DNA of 64,000 bases from positions 1 through 64,000 of the forward strand of contig NZ_JBNGOQ010000003.1 in the NCBI RefSeq assembly GCF_050589645.1, given 5' to 3'. Made by a program: the position numbers and the translations under genes. The notes under the pieces are model-generated. The model was not told the origin of the DNA. It was given only the letters and a program-made list of their open reading frames with translations, and made no database searches. The DNA comes from JBNGOQ01 sp050589645 (GTDB lineage: Bacteria > Bacteroidota > Bacteroidia > Flavobacteriales > Flavobacteriaceae). Positions 51,644-60,628 of the stretch are shown here, one piece after another (positions within the stretch are counted from its first letter, which is position 1; every line of letters starts with the position of its first letter).

Positions 51644-52263
51644 GCGTTCCGGTGATTTTCAAAAATGCGGTCTACAAAAGCCTTTACATCCTTTTGTTGG
51701 CTGCGAATCAACGCCAACTTGGCCTGCTCCCGATCCTTTTTTAGTTTGTCCTGTGAAAATTTGAACTTCCCCTCCCACTGGGTTATTTTAATCTCGAAAC
51801 CTATAATGTAATTGATTAGGCCCTCCATTCGTGAGTCGTCCTCGGCCAATACGTATTTTGGGTTGTCCCCCTCCAAAAAAGCCGTCATGCGGACCATGGT
51901 ACGCTTTACGGCCTCTTTGTCCCGTAAGAGCTTGATCCGGCCTTGGAGATGACAAAAAATATAGTTCCATGTGGGTAATTGACGCGTGCTGTACACCGAT
52001 GGGGAAATATAGCAGTCTGGTCCATAAAATACTGCGGTGACCAGCGCATCATCCACTAAGGTACCCACTTGGGGGTTGTACTTGTCCATATGGGCCACCA
52101 ATTTGCCGTACTTACTACCATCCGCCTCATATACAATCGGGATATGGGTGATCAACGGGGCATTGTCCTTTATGGTTATCAAGGTTCCAAAGGGATAGTT
52201 TTTAACCACTTCAATAACGTTTGAAAAGTTCTTTTCCTGATGATGTTGAGGTGGGTACTTCAT
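51631..52263 (-). CDS. FMN-binding negative transcriptional regulator-like protein (PaiB family)
   Basis: 210 residues. It shows the PaiB pattern: NYPFGTLITIKDNAPLITHIPI, GKLVAHMDKYNPQ, VTAVFYGPDCYISPSVY, RQLPTWNYIFCHLQGRIKL and a C-terminal LIGFEIKITQWEGKFKFSQDK region, consistent with a split-barrel FMN-binding fold. Its regulatory role is taken from Bacillus PaiB and is not demonstrated for this group. It lies 26 nt after the DUF1569 gene on the same strand. Confidence 0.88.
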   Translation of the reverse strand: MKYPPQHHQEKNFSNVIEVVKNYPFGTLITIKDNAPLITHIPIVYEADGSKYGKLVAHMDKYNPQVGTLVDDALVTAVFYGPDCYISPSVYSTRQLPTWNYIFCHLQGRIKLLRDKEAVKRTMVRMTAFLEGDNPKYVLAEDDSRMEGLINYIIGFEIKITQWEGKFKFSQDKLKKDREQAKLALIRSQQKDVKAFVDRIFENHRNAQDS

Positions 52264-52289
52264 ATGCCTTATTGAATTGAAACAGGTTC

Positions 52290-52733
52290 TTAAACCCCAA
52301 ACTGCCTTAAGTGGTGGTCCAGGTGCTTATATTCCAGTTGTCCCCATTGCTCATGGGTGAAGCTGCCAAAAAGCGGATGGGGATTCCATTCCGTTCTTTC
52401 CCTTAGGGCGTACAGATCATGGAGCAACTGTTCCAGTTTTTTGCGTTCCGTGATAAAATCCTTTTCTTCCATGGCTTTGGCTTTGGGCGTAGTAGGCAGG
52501 TTTTTTCGCCAAAGCGTATCGTTGTAGAGCGACTTTTTAAAAAACCATCGGATAAGAGGATTGCCCTTTTTGCCACCCTTTTTGTTTTCAATGGCTATCT
52601 CCAGCGGATACTGGCAATGCCAGACCATTTGCCCCACAGTCATTTTACCCCATTTTCTTTCGGAACCCTGGTGTAGGGAACGGACACGCTGCAATACCTC
52701 ATTATAGGTAGTTTCCTCGAAAAATGATTTCAT
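52290..52733 (-). CDS. DUF1569 (DinB-like) protein
   Basis: 147 residues. WGKMTVGQMVWHCQYPLEIA and HPLFGSFTHEQWGQLEYKHLDHHLRQFG give the His pattern of the DinB/DUF1569 four-helix fold (metal ligands His about 34, 131 and 135). The family has no established substrate. It is upstream of the PaiB-like gene and divergent from radC. Confidence 0.82.
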   Translation of the reverse strand: MKSFFEETTYNEVLQRVRSLHQGSERKWGKMTVGQMVWHCQYPLEIAIENKKGGKKGNPLIRWFFKKSLYNDTLWRKNLPTTPKAKAMEEKDFITERKKLEQLLHDLYALRERTEWNPHPLFGSFTHEQWGQLEYKHLDHHLRQFGV

Positions 52734-52825
52734 GCGCTTGTCTGTTTATTTAATCCCAAACCTACAGATTTTATGGAATTAATGTCAAATTCCGGATGAA
52801 ATTAACAATAAAAATTTTAGTTCAT

Positions 52826-52833
52826 TATCTTTA
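52826..52833 (+). promoter_or_regulatory. -7-like box of radC, 4 nt from the ATG
   Basis: TATCTTTA (last base differs from TAnnTTTG), then GTGC and ATG 52838. Confidence 0.4.
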
Positions 52834-52837
52834 GTGC

Positions 52838-53536
52838 ATGCAAGAAAAACCAAGTCCGTTTTCCATCAAATACTGGTCAGATGATGACAGGCCCAGGGAG
52901 AAGTTGGCACGGAAGGGAAAAACAGTTTTATCCGATGCCGAACTTATTGCGATTCTTATCGGGTCTGGAACCAAAAATGAGAGTGCGGTGGCCCTTTCCA
53001 AAAAGATTTTGGCGTCAGTGAACAACAATTTAAACGAGTTGGGCAAACTCTCCATTCCACAATTGAAGCAATTTAAGGGTGTAGGCGAGGCAAAGGCCAT
53101 AAGCATTGTGGCCGCATTGGAAATAGGTAGAAGGAGAAGGGGTTCGGCCGTTGAAAAGAGCGCCAAAATCTCGAGCAGTAAAACGGTCTTTGAACTGTTA
53201 CAACCCATAATAGGCGAGTTGCCCCATGAGGAATTCTGGATAGTATATCTCAACAATTCCCATAGGGTTATGCATATGGCCCAGTTGAGCAAGGGAGGTA
53301 TTACCGGAACCTTGGTAGATGTGCGCTTGGTCCTAAAACAAGCCCTGGAGCTTGGCGCGGTGGCCCTGATTTTGGCCCATAACCATCCGTCGGGAACTAT
53401 CGTCCCAAGTCTGGCAGACAAAAAGATTACCAAGAAGTTGAAAACTGCTTCGGAAGCGCTGGACATCAAAGTCCTGGACCACCTTATCATAACCCAGCAA
53501 TCGTATTTCAGTTTTGCGGATGAAGGGGAGTTGTAA
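52838..53536 (+). CDS. radC: DNA repair protein RadC
   Basis: 232 residues, full length. The N-terminal helix-hairpin-helix region (GKLSIPQLKQFKGVGEAKAISIVAALEIGRRR) is followed by the JAMM domain with AHNHPSGTIVPSLAD (HxH-S-D zinc motif) and a catalytic Glu in ELPHEEFW. The cellular role is uncertain despite the name. The leader before ATG 52838 is very short. A polysaccharide-deacetylase-like gene follows after 33 bp. Confidence 0.95.
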   Translation: MQEKPSPFSIKYWSDDDRPREKLARKGKTVLSDAELIAILIGSGTKNESAVALSKKILASVNNNLNELGKLSIPQLKQFKGVGEAKAISIVAALEIGRRRRGSAVEKSAKISSSKTVFELLQPIIGELPHEEFWIVYLNNSHRVMHMAQLSKGGITGTLVDVRLVLKQALELGAVALILAHNHPSGTIVPSLADKKITKKLKTASEALDIKVLDHLIITQQSYFSFADEGEL

Positions 53537-53569
53537 TAATCGTTTAAAGGATTTGAGCTGTAGAACACT

Positions 53570-54865
53570 ATGTTATTGATCTATACCCATAAAATTACCC
53601 CGCGTTTTAGTTATATCATGAAGCACCTGTTTACCAGGATTTTGGGAATAGAGGTGGTTTATGCAACGAAGGTAGAGGATTTCATTAAACACAGCGGCCC
53701 TAAAATCACCTACACCAAACAGCCGCTTCAGAACGAATTTTTTATAAAGAGCAACGACCTCTTGTTTGAACAGGGAATAAACGATTTTCCCATAAACATA
53801 GGTCAGTGGGAGGATGTCCCGTGCTTCTTCAGCGCCGGTGAACGTAGCAACATTCCCTTTGATATTTTTTCGGCCAGTTTCTATCTTTTGAGCAGGTATG
53901 AGGAATACCTGCCCCATGTGAAGGATATGCATGGTAGGTTTCCGCCCAATGCGAGCGTTGCCTTTCAAAAAGGGTTTTTGGACCTGCCCGTGGTAGACAT
54001 TTGGGCGTACAAACTGCTCGAAAAACTGAAGGAGCGCTTCCCGGACATGACCCATGCCAAAAGGCAATACAAATATACTTCCCTTATCGATGTTACCTCG
54101 TCCCATTGTTTTGCCTACCGGGGGCTGGTGAGGAGTGCGGCAGGATTTTTGCTTGATCTGGGTACCCTAAGACTAAGGCGCTTGGTCAGTCGGGTCCTGG
54201 TCTGGCTGAGGGTGAGAAAAGATCCGTATGACAACTATACTTCCTTGATCGATCTCCATAAAAAGTTTAACATGCCGAGCATGTTCTTTTTTCAGTTTGC
54301 GGAATATTCTACCTATGACAAGAATATATCAACCAATAATAACAAGTTCAGATACCTTATTAAATCAATTGCGGACTACAGTATTGTTTCGCTCGCGGCC
54401 TCCTATAGCTCGTTCCGCGACATAAAACTTTTAAAACAGGAGAAAAAAAGGCTGGCGAACGTAATCAATAGGCCGGTCAGGTTTTCCCGCCTGCGCTATA
54501 ATAGGGTAGATGTCCCGGAAACCTATAGGAAATTGGTAGAGGCAGAATTCACCGATGATTTTACCATGGGATACACACATGAACCGGGATTTAGGGCAGG
54601 TACCTGTAGACCTTTTTATTTTTATGATATTAATCTGGAGGTGCAACAACCCATTAAAATACACCCCTTTGCCGTTCATGACTACGCTTTTGTGAACCTG
54701 TCCGAAAAGGAAGAGATCCTGGGTAAGATCAAGCTCCTATACCATAGGGTGAGGCGGGTAGACGGACATTTTATTACCGTTTTTTCCAATGAACTGCTGG
54801 GAGGCGAGCATCAGGTAGATTGGAAGGAACTGTACGAATCTGTAATAGACCAATGCCATGTTTAA
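53570..54865 (+). CDS. Polysaccharide deacetylase family protein (DUF7033 type)
   Basis: 431 residues. The N-terminal part (about 1-170; IYTHKITPRFSYIMKHLF, SASFYLLSRYEEYLP, RFPPNASVAFQKGFLDLPVVD) is typical of the DUF7033 group; the C-terminal part is a NodB-like barrel (YTSLIDVTSSHCFAYRG, ADYSIVSLAASYSS, YTHEPGFRAGTCRPFYFYD). The usual TFDDG metal motif is replaced by SLIDVTS, so catalysis is uncertain. It probably acts on surface polysaccharide. It overlaps the HAD gene by 8 nt. Confidence 0.85.
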   Translation: MLLIYTHKITPRFSYIMKHLFTRILGIEVVYATKVEDFIKHSGPKITYTKQPLQNEFFIKSNDLLFEQGINDFPINIGQWEDVPCFFSAGERSNIPFDIFSASFYLLSRYEEYLPHVKDMHGRFPPNASVAFQKGFLDLPVVDIWAYKLLEKLKERFPDMTHAKRQYKYTSLIDVTSSHCFAYRGLVRSAAGFLLDLGTLRLRRLVSRVLVWLRVRKDPYDNYTSLIDLHKKFNMPSMFFFQFAEYSTYDKNISTNNNKFRYLIKSIADYSIVSLAASYSSFRDIKLLKQEKKRLANVINRPVRFSRLRYNRVDVPETYRKLVEAEFTDDFTMGYTHEPGFRAGTCRPFYFYDINLEVQQPIKIHPFAVHDYAFVNLSEKEEILGKIKLLYHRVRRVDGHFITVFSNELLGGEHQVDWKELYESVIDQCHV

Positions 54866-55547
54866 GCATATTATTTCGGACGTTTTCTTCGATTTGGACC
54901 ATACCTTATGGGATTTTGAAAAAAATTCAGCCCTTACGTTTAAAAAAATACTGGTCGATAACGGTCTTCAGGTAGACCTTCCCGATTTTCTGGAGGTTTA
55001 TGTGCCGACCAATTTAGCGTTTTGGAAACTGTATAGGGAGGAAAGGATTACCAAGGAGGAATTACGCTACCAAAGGCTAAAAACCACTTTTGATTCACTT
55101 GGCTATCCGGTTACCGATCCCATGATCCATTTGTTGGCTGAAGCGTACATTGCGCATCTGTCCTCATTCAATCATCTGTTCCCCAATACCGTTGAAATCC
55201 TCGAATATTTGAAACCCCGATATAAACTGCACATCATTACCAACGGTTTTCAGGAAATTCAGGAAAAAAAGCTTATAAACTCAAAGATCCACACCTATTT
55301 TGACCAAATTATCAACTCTGAAATGGCGGGGGTGAAAAAACCAAATCCAATTATCTTTGAGCTAGCGCTGAAAAGCGCCGAGGTAGGACCGGAAAAAGCG
55401 ATTATGATCGGCGATAGTATAGAGGCTGATATTCTCGGCGCCCAGGCGGTAGGATTTCATACCTTGCATTTCAACGCGCACAACGATTCGAAGCATGAAC
55501 ATTGTAAAATGATTCATGATCTTGGTGAAATAAAATTGTATTTGTAG
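54858..55547 (+). CDS. HAD superfamily nucleotidase (YjjG-like)
   Basis: 229 residues. HAD motif I VFFDLDHTLWDFEKNS, motif II ITNGFQEIQEKKL, motif III Lys in GVKKPNP and motif IV MIGDSIEADILGAQAVG are all present. The cap sequence and the LWDFEKNS start match the noncanonical pyrimidine nucleotidase group. It is coupled to the deacetylase-like gene by an 8-nt overlap. Confidence 0.9.
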   Translation: MFKHIISDVFFDLDHTLWDFEKNSALTFKKILVDNGLQVDLPDFLEVYVPTNLAFWKLYREERITKEELRYQRLKTTFDSLGYPVTDPMIHLLAEAYIAHLSSFNHLFPNTVEILEYLKPRYKLHIITNGFQEIQEKKLINSKIHTYFDQIINSEMAGVKKPNPIIFELALKSAEVGPEKAIMIGDSIEADILGAQAVGFHTLHFNAHNDSKHEHCKMIHDLGEIKLYL

Positions 55548-55604
55548 AGTTATATAAGAGGAAACATTACATAACCGCTGAACAGGGGCTTAAGGTGCTG
55601 TGAA

Positions 55605-56153
55605 ATGAAGAATGGACTTATATATCTCTTACTCGGGTTTGCACTGGTGTGTTCCAGTGCCTGCGTAGAGGAACAGGATTTTGATCAACTTGAAGATTTA
55701 CAGGTAACCCCTACCATAGAGGCAAGTATTCTATACATTGAATCCCCAGAGAGCGTTATCAACCTGGCCACAGGAATCAGTTTTTACGCCAACACCTTTA
55801 ATTTTGATGCCTTTAACGAAACTTTTTTTGCCGACAAGGTATTGGATGGGGTCGTTATTTATGAAGTGGAGAATACCACAAGTAAGGAACTGGACATTAC
55901 GGTCGAGTTTTTGGATGAGGCAGGAAATGCACTGGATATTGAACAATTTTCAGTAAACCCGGCACCCACGGCCCTACTGCGTACAGAAATTGCTTACGGA
56001 CCAGGAGGTAGGAGTCTCGACATTATAAGAAATACATCGGCTATACGGGTAAGCGCCACGAACCTGGGCGATAACACAAGTGTATCCAATCTTCCCGACC
56101 CCAAAATAATTCTAAGATCTAGTGGTAGATTCAGGATAGAGCTTGTTCAATGA
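55605..56153 (+). CDS. Uncharacterised lipoprotein, first gene of an envelope trio
   Basis: 182 residues. Lipoprotein signal LVCSSACVEEQDFDQL with Cys at about 20. The remainder is predicted beta-rich and acidic (ITVEFLDEAGNALDIEQF) and ends FRIELVQ. I do not recognise a named family. The stop overlaps the DUF5723-like gene by 4 nt (ATGA), so the two are translated together. I infer an outer-membrane-associated partner of that barrel protein. Confidence 0.7.
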   Translation: MKNGLIYLLLGFALVCSSACVEEQDFDQLEDLQVTPTIEASILYIESPESVINLATGISFYANTFNFDAFNETFFADKVLDGVVIYEVENTTSKELDITVEFLDEAGNALDIEQFSVNPAPTALLRTEIAYGPGGRSLDIIRNTSAIRVSATNLGDNTSVSNLPDPKIILRSSGRFRIELVQ

Positions 56154-57610
56154 GAAAGCGGATATTTTTTATAATGGCCATGCTGTTGTGGTATGGGATT
56201 GTGTACACCCAGAACAAGCAAATCCTGTATGATTTTAGGGAAATTCCCCAGGCCTTATTGATCAATCCCGGCATGGAAACCCCATATGCGTGGTACGGTG
56301 GCATACCTGCGCTCTCCGGTATCTCCCTTCAAACAGGCACCAACGGCATTACGGTCCATGACATCTTTGCCGATGATGGGGTGGATATCAACCTTAAGGT
56401 GAGGGAACGCGCAGTCTTTGGTCTCGGGTTTCGGGACGAACTTAGCGGAACTTTTCAATTGGATATACTCAACGGAGGTTTTCGGGATAGAAACAGGCCG
56501 GAGAATTTTTATTCTTTTGGTATCTATTTGGAAGGGGACGCCATAGGGTATTGGCCCCAGGACCTTGCCATTTTGGGCTATGAGGGAAATGCCGATGCCC
56601 TGGGAAGGAGATTTAACCTGAGCCATTTGAAGACCAAGGGCGAACTGGTGAACGTGTTTCATTTTGGACTCAACAAAAAATTGAACAGAAACCTAACGGT
56701 GGGGGCCAGGGGAAAAGTGTACTCCAGTATATTCAACTTTAGCTCTACCCGTAACAAGGGGTACTTTGTGACCAATGAAGGTCAGAACAACCTATTGTCC
56801 AATACCTTGGTGGCCGATATGGAACTCAGGACATCGGGATTGGACGAAATCGATGATATCCTCGATGACGACAGCATAGACAGTGGCCCTGCACTTGCCA
56901 GCCTCTTTCGCAGGAGAGCACTTTTGGGTGGAAACCTCGGATTGGGAGTAGATGTCGGTTTTAGCTATAAGCTCAATCGCCAAACGGTAGTTACCGGAAG
57001 TCTTTTGGATGTGGGCTTTATCTACCACACCAAGGATGTAAGGCGGATCCGTCTTCAGGGAGAAGCTACGGTAGAGGGCGTGGAGGTCATACTCCCGGAC
57101 GCATTATTGGATCCCAGCGCGGATTTTTGGCAGGATCTTGTCGATGAGGTGGAGGCACTAGTTCCCTTTGAGGACAACGTGTCAAAAAACTATATAAGCT
57201 TTAGGCCCATAAAACTGAACGGGTCCATCCGTTATGATTTTGAGGAACCCAAAACACCTAGGGGAGAAGATTGCAAATGCGATTACCGGGTAAGTGGAAA
57301 TCGTGAAAGTCCAATAGATTATCTGAACAGTGTGGGAGGGCACTTATATGTGATACAAAGGCCCAGGGGTCCGCAGGCCGCCTTGACCGCATTTTACCAG
57401 CGGCGCTTCGGAAGGGCTTTGTCCTTAAAGGCCACCTATACCGCCGACAAGTTTACCCTGACCAATGTAGGCCTGGGAATGAACCTTCAGGCGGGTCCCA
57501 TCAATTTTTATTTCATGGCAGACAATCTCCTGGGGTATCGCAACCTGGCCGATAGTCATTACGCCTCTTTTCAGTTAGGATTAAATATCATATCTTGGGG
57601 CAGCAAATGA
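56150..57610 (+). CDS. DUF5723-like outer-membrane beta-barrel protein
   Basis: 486 residues. Signal peptide (cut near YTQ), then a conserved start QILYDFREIPQALLINPGM and alternating amphipathic strands to a C-terminus FQLGLNIISWGSK. The family resembles PorV/PorP-like barrels of Bacteroidota. An acidic insertion (DEIDDILDDDSIDSG, about 230-245) and GEDCKCDYRVSG (near 380) are notable. Function is unknown. It is translationally coupled to the lipoprotein before it and 18 bp before the next gene. Confidence 0.82.
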   Translation: MRKRIFFIMAMLLWYGIVYTQNKQILYDFREIPQALLINPGMETPYAWYGGIPALSGISLQTGTNGITVHDIFADDGVDINLKVRERAVFGLGFRDELSGTFQLDILNGGFRDRNRPENFYSFGIYLEGDAIGYWPQDLAILGYEGNADALGRRFNLSHLKTKGELVNVFHFGLNKKLNRNLTVGARGKVYSSIFNFSSTRNKGYFVTNEGQNNLLSNTLVADMELRTSGLDEIDDILDDDSIDSGPALASLFRRRALLGGNLGLGVDVGFSYKLNRQTVVTGSLLDVGFIYHTKDVRRIRLQGEATVEGVEVILPDALLDPSADFWQDLVDEVEALVPFEDNVSKNYISFRPIKLNGSIRYDFEEPKTPRGEDCKCDYRVSGNRESPIDYLNSVGGHLYVIQRPRGPQAALTAFYQRRFGRALSLKATYTADKFTLTNVGLGMNLQAGPINFYFMADNLLGYRNLADSHYASFQLGLNIISWGSK

Positions 57611-57628
57611 CACAAAGGAATGCCTGAA

Positions 57629-58510
57629 ATGAAAAATCGTCTCCTCCTAATCTTTCTCTGCATAGGTTATATCGGAATGTCCCAAATAGAACTCAATGAC
57701 TACAAATATGTTATTGTGCCAAAACAATTTGATAGTTTCAAAAAAGAGAACCAATACCAGACCAGTACGTTTATAAAATACCTGCTGACCCAAAAGGGCT
57801 TTAATACCGTCTATGATGATGAAATGCCCGATGATGTGATCCGTGATAGGTGTCTTGGATTGCTGGTAGATCTCATAGATGATTCTTCGCTCTTTGCCAC
57901 AAAAACAAGCATTTTATTTAAGGACTGTGGCGGAAAGGAGATTTTTTTGACCCAGGAAGGAAGGAGCAAGCTAAAGGAATTTAAACCGTCTTACATGGAG
58001 GCAATCCGGAAGAATTTTGAATCCCTGGATGGTTTTACCTATAGCTATAAACCCAAGGAAAGTACCACCGAGGTGCCCACGAAGATCAGTTTCAAGGATG
58101 ATGTAAAGCAATTGGAGAAGGAAGAACCGGCCCCTGTGGAGACCGCCGCCAAGGAAGTGCGGGAAGTTGTTGTGGAACAGGAGGTTACCCCAGAAGATCA
58201 GACCTATAAAAGTGTGTCCCCCAAGGTTTCGGAAATCAAGAAAGGGGAGGCAAAGCCGAGCTCCCAAATTATGGTTGAAGCGACCAAAGAAACGAATATC
58301 CTTTATGCCCAACAGATTGCCAACGGATACCAATTGGTGGACAGTACGCCCCAGATCAAATTAAAAATGTTCGGCACTACCAACCCCAATGTTTATTTGG
58401 CCGTTGCGGATGATAAAAATGGCATGGTCCATAGCAAGGACGGAAAATGGTTCTTTGAATATTATGAGGATGGACAACTAAGGGTAGAGGAACTACAGAT
58501 TAAATTTTAG
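57629..58510 (+). CDS. Uncharacterised exported protein, third gene of the envelope trio
   Basis: 293 residues from ATG 57629. Signal peptide (LLLIFLCIGYIGMSQ). The N-terminal domain (about 17-135; YVIVPKQFDSFKKENQYQTS, YLLTQKGFNTVYDDEMP) is followed by a charged Lys/Glu/Pro/Val linker (about 145-215) and a C-terminal segment with NGYQLVDSTPQIKLKMFGTT and EYYEDGQLRVEELQIKF. I do not recognise it. It closes the trio and is convergent with rarA (4-bp overlap). Confidence 0.75.
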   Translation: MKNRLLLIFLCIGYIGMSQIELNDYKYVIVPKQFDSFKKENQYQTSTFIKYLLTQKGFNTVYDDEMPDDVIRDRCLGLLVDLIDDSSLFATKTSILFKDCGGKEIFLTQEGRSKLKEFKPSYMEAIRKNFESLDGFTYSYKPKESTTEVPTKISFKDDVKQLEKEEPAPVETAAKEVREVVVEQEVTPEDQTYKSVSPKVSEIKKGEAKPSSQIMVEATKETNILYAQQIANGYQLVDSTPQIKLKMFGTTNPNVYLAVADDKNGMVHSKDGKWFFEYYEDGQLRVEELQIKF

Positions 58511-59784
58511 CCCTCGTATTTGTTCTTCCATCGTTTTGCCAAGTACTCCTTAATGGCCTTCTCCCTAGGATTGGCGCTGGGACTGTAAAAGGCGGTTCCC
58601 GAAAGTTCCTCGGGTAAAAACTCCTCCGCTACAAAATTGTTTTCATAATCATGGGCGTATTTATAATCTTCCCCATAGCCAAGGTCTTTCATTAGCCGGG
58701 TGGGTGCATTTCGCAGGGCCAGAGGCACGGAAAGATCCCCCGTTTCCCTTACGGTTTGCTGTGCTTTCTTTACGGCCAGATAACTAGCATTGCTTTTAGG
58801 GGAGGTAGCCAAGTATATGGCGCATTGGCTCAATATGATCCTGGCCTCGGGATACCCTATGGTCGTTACTGCCTGGAAGGTGCTGTTGGCGATGACCAAA
58901 GCGGTAGGGTTGGCCAAGCCAATGTCTTCAGAGGCAGAGATCAGCATACGCCTGGCAATGAACTTCACATCCTCCCCACCTTCTATCATCCGGGCCAGCC
59001 AGTAAACCGCCCCGTTGGGATCGCTCCCGCGAATGGATTTGATAAACGCTGAAATGATGTCATAGTGCTGCTCGCCGGTCTTGTCGTAAAGTACGGTATT
59101 CTTCTGCACCTTGGCCATGACCATAGCATCGGTGATGGTCACTTCCTCCTTATCCTCCGCTGAGATGACAAGTTCAAAAATATTCAACAGTTTTCTGCCG
59201 TCCCCTCCCGAAAGCCTCAGCAAAGCTTCGGTTTCCCTTAGTTTTATCTTCTTGGATTTAAGAAGGCTATCCTGTTTTATGGCCCGCTTGAGCAGCGTTT
59301 CCAGATCCTCCTTCCCGAAGGGGTTGAGGACATATACCTGACACCGTGACAAAAGCGCGGGGATAACCTCAAAACTCGGGTTCTCCGTTGTGGCCCCGAT
59401 AAGGGTAACCCATCCTTTCTCCACCGCTCCCAGCAAAGAGTCTTGCTGCGATTTACTAAAACGATGTATTTCATCGATGAATAGAATAGGGTTTTTGGAA
59501 GTAAATAGTCCCCCGCTTTGTTTAGCTTTCCCGATAACCTCCCTTACGTCTTTAACGCCACTGCTTATGGCGCTCAGGGTGTAGAAGGGCCTTTCACTTT
59601 CATTGGCGATAATATGGGCAAGCGTGGTCTTTCCTGTCCCGGGAGGCCCCCACAAGATCAGTGAAGGCACCATACCTTTTCTTATCTGATGTGTCAGGGA
59701 GCCCTTTTCGCCCACCAAATGGTGTTGGCTAATGTAATCTTCCAAGGTCTTGGGGCGCATCCGTTCTGCTAGCGGTTCGTTCAT
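58507..59784 (-). CDS. rarA: Replication-associated recombination protein A
   Basis: 425 residues. AAA+ clamp-loader-like ATPase: RPKTLEDYISQHHLVGEKG, Walker A WGPPGTGKTTLAHIIA, Walker B ILFIDEIHRFSKSQQD and sensor 1 IGATTENPSFEV. The C-terminal MgsA domain has RGSDPNGAVYWLARMIEGGED and AIYLATSPKSNASY. It acts at stalled replication forks. A -7-like box lies 4 nt before the ATG. It is divergent from the rhomboid gene. Confidence 0.96.
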   Translation of the reverse strand: MNEPLAERMRPKTLEDYISQHHLVGEKGSLTHQIRKGMVPSLILWGPPGTGKTTLAHIIANESERPFYTLSAISSGVKDVREVIGKAKQSGGLFTSKNPILFIDEIHRFSKSQQDSLLGAVEKGWVTLIGATTENPSFEVIPALLSRCQVYVLNPFGKEDLETLLKRAIKQDSLLKSKKIKLRETEALLRLSGGDGRKLLNIFELVISAEDKEEVTITDAMVMAKVQKNTVLYDKTGEQHYDIISAFIKSIRGSDPNGAVYWLARMIEGGEDVKFIARRMLISASEDIGLANPTALVIANSTFQAVTTIGYPEARIILSQCAIYLATSPKSNASYLAVKKAQQTVRETGDLSVPLALRNAPTRLMKDLGYGEDYKYAHDYENNFVAEEFLPEELSGTAFYSPSANPREKAIKEYLAKRWKNKYEG

Positions 59785-59788
59785 GGGA

Positions 59789-59796
59789 TAAAAATA
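59789..59796 (-). promoter_or_regulatory. -7-like box of rarA, 4 nt from the ATG
   Basis: TATTTTTA on the minus strand (last base differs from TAnnTTTG), then TCCC and ATG 59784. Confidence 0.4.
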
Positions 59797-59875
59797 AGAT
59801 ATTTATCTAGATGACAATTTATCAGGTTTTGGATTTCTGGCCGACAAATTGTGGAAAAAACATTAAATTCAATGT

Positions 59876-60625
59876 ATGTCCGAGAAGAAGTATTTCAAGT
59901 TTTCCGATTCGGTCCTTTTGGTGCCCTTTCTGTTGGTTTTGCTCATGTGGACGGTATATTGGGTAGAAATCCGGTTCCAGACCAACTTCAACCCGTATGG
60001 CATCTACCCCAGGACCTTTTCGGGTTTACGAGGGCTGTTTTTCGGTCCTTTTATACACGGTTCCCTACAACACCTCTATAACAACACCATACCCATTGCC
60101 ATATTATCTGCCGCCTTGCTGTATTTCTATCGCGACATATCCTTTAAGGTGCTGTTCTGGGGTGCTTTGTTGTCCGGTCTGTTGACCTGGGGCATTGGAC
60201 GGACCTCCTATCATATAGGGATGAGCGGGGTCATCTATGTTTTGGCGAGCTTTATTTTTTTTAAGGGCATCTTTACAAAACACTATCGGCTTACCGCCTT
60301 GTCCCTGTTTGTGGTTTTTGTATACGGAAGCCTATTGTGGTATATCTTCCCCATTAAGGAGGGTATCTCCTGGGAAGGCCATTTGTCGGGATTTATATCG
60401 GGCCTGTTGTTTGCCGTTTTCATGAAAACCCAGCTACCGGAGACCAAAAAATACGATTGGGAAAAGGAGGATTACAATGAAGAAGAGGACGAATTTCTAC
60501 GGCATTTTGATGCGGATGGGAATTTTATCGAGACCAAAGAGGAAACAGCGGACCCTGGAAAGAAAGGAGAATCCATAAAAATCACCTATCATTTTAAACA
60601 AAAGAAACCTGATCAGGAAAAATAG
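59876..60625 (+). CDS. Rhomboid family intramembrane serine protease
   Basis: 249 residues with six membrane spans in about 12-182. HGSLQHLYNNTIP is the conserved loop with the HxxxN region, the nucleophile Ser is in HIGMSGVIYVLASFIFFKG and the catalytic His in WEGHLSGFISGLLF. A cytosolic acidic tail (about 190-249; EEEDEFLRHFDADGNF) follows. Substrates are unknown. It is convergent with rlmB (3-bp gap). Confidence 0.93.
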   Translation: MSEKKYFKFSDSVLLVPFLLVLLMWTVYWVEIRFQTNFNPYGIYPRTFSGLRGLFFGPFIHGSLQHLYNNTIPIAILSAALLYFYRDISFKVLFWGALLSGLLTWGIGRTSYHIGMSGVIYVLASFIFFKGIFTKHYRLTALSLFVVFVYGSLLWYIFPIKEGISWEGHLSGFISGLLFAVFMKTQLPETKKYDWEKEDYNEEEDEFLRHFDADGNFIETKEETADPGKKGESIKITYHFKQKKPDQEK

Positions 60626-60628
60626 TGC

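Noticed and set aside
52831..53568. 245-residue minus-strand frame opposite radC
   Set aside because: It is fully antisense to radC, which has complete HhH and JAMM motifs.
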